Positions 62,657 through 64,000 of a stretch of DNA of 64,000 nt are shown piece by piece. Origin of the DNA: Acorus gramineus (lineage: Eukaryota; Streptophyta; Magnoliopsida; Acorales; Acoraceae); contig CM060849.1 of assembly GCA_030737835.1 (NCBI GenBank), forward strand, positions 17,402,579 through 17,466,578, written 5' to 3'. The stretch's first letter is position 1, and each line of letters starts with the position of its first letter. Made by a program: the position numbers and the translations under genes. The notes under the pieces are model-generated. The model was not told where the DNA came from. It did no database searches and saw only the letters and a program-made list of their open reading frames with translations.

Positions 62657-63921
62657 TCAGAGATCCCTGAGTTGCCGGACGTTCATCGGCGATATGTATT
62701 TCGTGTCGCCGTCGACGAGAAACTTCGCAATTATCAAGTTTGCGGCCTCGCTAGGATGGTAAGGGTCCCAAAACACGTGCTTTGTTCGATCATCACACAG
62801 AGTCGATTGTGGTCCACAGGGTATGATCCCCTGGTACTGGCCTCCATTGCCACAACACGCCACGCTTGCGGTGTCAAATCCTAATAAAACAGGTAAAATT
62901 TCTTACCATCACTTTTCATTGCTAAAATGATAGTTACAATTCTGAATTGATAGTGAGAAAAAACAGAAGATGAGATCAAAAGTGAAAAGAATATCGAATG
63001 ATCTTGACGTACCGTATTTATTGTAGTTTGTTATGAGCTCAAGGACCAAGTCATAGACGTTTGCGAGAAGGAACGTTGCCCCGTTGAGGTTCTCGTTGAG
63101 CTCGGCGAGTAGATCCCTCAATCGACCATTGTATCGATGCGCGAGCTCGTTGGGGAGGCTCACGCACTCGTCCGTGGTGAGCCTATTAATGGTCTTTTGG
63201 TAGGGGATGCATCCGATGGGACCGACGTTTCCAATTATGAACTTTCGAGCATCCAATGAATAAAGCCTCTGAGAGCGAAATCAATTTTCAAAAACAGCTT
63301 ATACTATAAATTAATTAATTAAAATAATAGATTATGGAAAAGCTACTTTCAACCATCAATTTGACAATTGATTCCAAATGAGGGCCTAAACAAGACCACT
63401 TACAGTGAGTTGAGACCTCAAGTTGTTGATCATGTGGTCGATGAAATCGTTGGGGTTTTCGGAGAAGCGTTCGCCTGTGGAGATGACGGGAAGAAGGTAG
63501 TTGTTGAGGAAATCATTGGAGCCGACTGTGATGGAGAAGATGGAGTCCTTCATCAGGTGCTTTTTTGCCTTTGCCTTACCGAGCAGGTCGTCTATTTGTT
63601 TTCTGGTTATGTTGAAATAATCAATCTGGACGTCCATGGAAAGCCTGTTCACCTGCGATATGAATACAAGGGAGGGTATGATTTGGTGGACCTAATATTT
63701 GACTCTATAAGTCCTTTTTGTGAATACTATATGTGCATGCAAATTATAGTTAGTGAGAGTAGGTAAAGAAGATGAAGCGAGAAAACATACAAAGATCTTC
63801 CCTGTCTCGTTCATTATACCACCACCACCTGATGCGTAATTCACACCATCCAGAATAGCTCGTCCGGTTGTGTTGGGGGATAGGAAAGGTTGTGCATAAT
63901 TGGGCTGCCCCACTGCCTCCC
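62657..63921 (-). CDS. GDSL esterase/lipase (SGNH hydrolase), 5' part outside window
   Basis: Secreted plant GDSL-type lipase/esterase; the natural substrate is unknown. Visible exons (minus): 63791-63921, 63404-63652, 63013-63268, 62657-62880, with consistent phases. Visible motifs: AILDGVNYASGGGGIMNETG (block II region); SITVGSNDFLNNY (block III, the oxyanion Asn in GSND); IIGNVGPIGCIPYQ; and VFWDPYHPSEAANL (block V, the catalytic Asp and His). The protein ends DTKYISPMNVRQLRDL. The exon(s) with the signal peptide and the GDS catalytic Ser must lie beyond 64000, since an acceptor precedes 63921 and the last 79 bases are intron. Nothing in the visible part looks broken. Confidence 0.94.
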
Positions 63922-64000
63922 CTGCCAAATATATATAAACAATGACATTTAGTTTTGGCAATTACAGTACAAAAAATGACTAATTTAGTGATCTAAACTG

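Overview
The window is nuclear DNA from a flowering plant. It is AT-rich, its genes have many introns, and several are plant-specific: a phragmoplast kinesin, a chloroplast thylakoidal processing peptidase, a Dof transcription factor, an EG45/natriuretic-peptide-like protein and a GDSL lipase. I cannot name the species. Exon models were built by hand from GT-AG (once GC-AG) splice sites and checked for reading-phase continuity. I saw no LTR retroelement, endogenous virus or CRISPR array.

Layout. (1) 342-12137, minus: most of a giant KIN-12 (POK1/POK2-type) kinesin gene, 26 visible coding exons and at least 2,798 residues, with the 3' end off the left edge. One exon carries an apparent one-base deletion. 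(2) 13979-17027, minus: a three-exon 2-oxoglutarate/Fe(II) dioxygenase with a MITE in intron 1. (3) 17248-25849: an 8.6-kb transposon with ~1.07-kb terminal inverted repeats sitting in a (TA)n microsatellite. Inside it lie a second, nested palindrome of GCA/TGC triplets and a captured fragment of an acetyl-CoA synthetase gene that still has introns. A ~0.5-kb non-autonomous relative abuts it in the same TA tract (25862-26371). (4) 26.4-28.1 kb: nested MITEs. (5) 29095-31650, minus: chloroplast thylakoidal processing peptidase. (6) 34202-36909, minus: PEX13. (7) 42484-43038, minus: an intronless Dof gene. (8) 45923-49587, plus: PLP3/TXNDC9-like phosducin-like protein. (9) 52536-58289, minus: a FAM114/Noxp20-like protein whose intron 3 holds a perfect 260-bp tandem duplication. 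(10) 59962-60551, minus: EG45-like secreted protein. (11) 62657-63921, minus: 3' part of a GDSL esterase/lipase whose 5' exons lie off the right edge.

The genes are ordinary, independently transcribed plant genes and show no operon or cluster logic. The distinctive part is 17.2-26.4 kb: a microsatellite-nested, gene-capturing, Mutator-like composite in which a low-complexity triplet-repeat hairpin lies inside large inverted repeats. Dispersed SINEs, MITEs and local duplications fill introns and intergenic DNA elsewhere.
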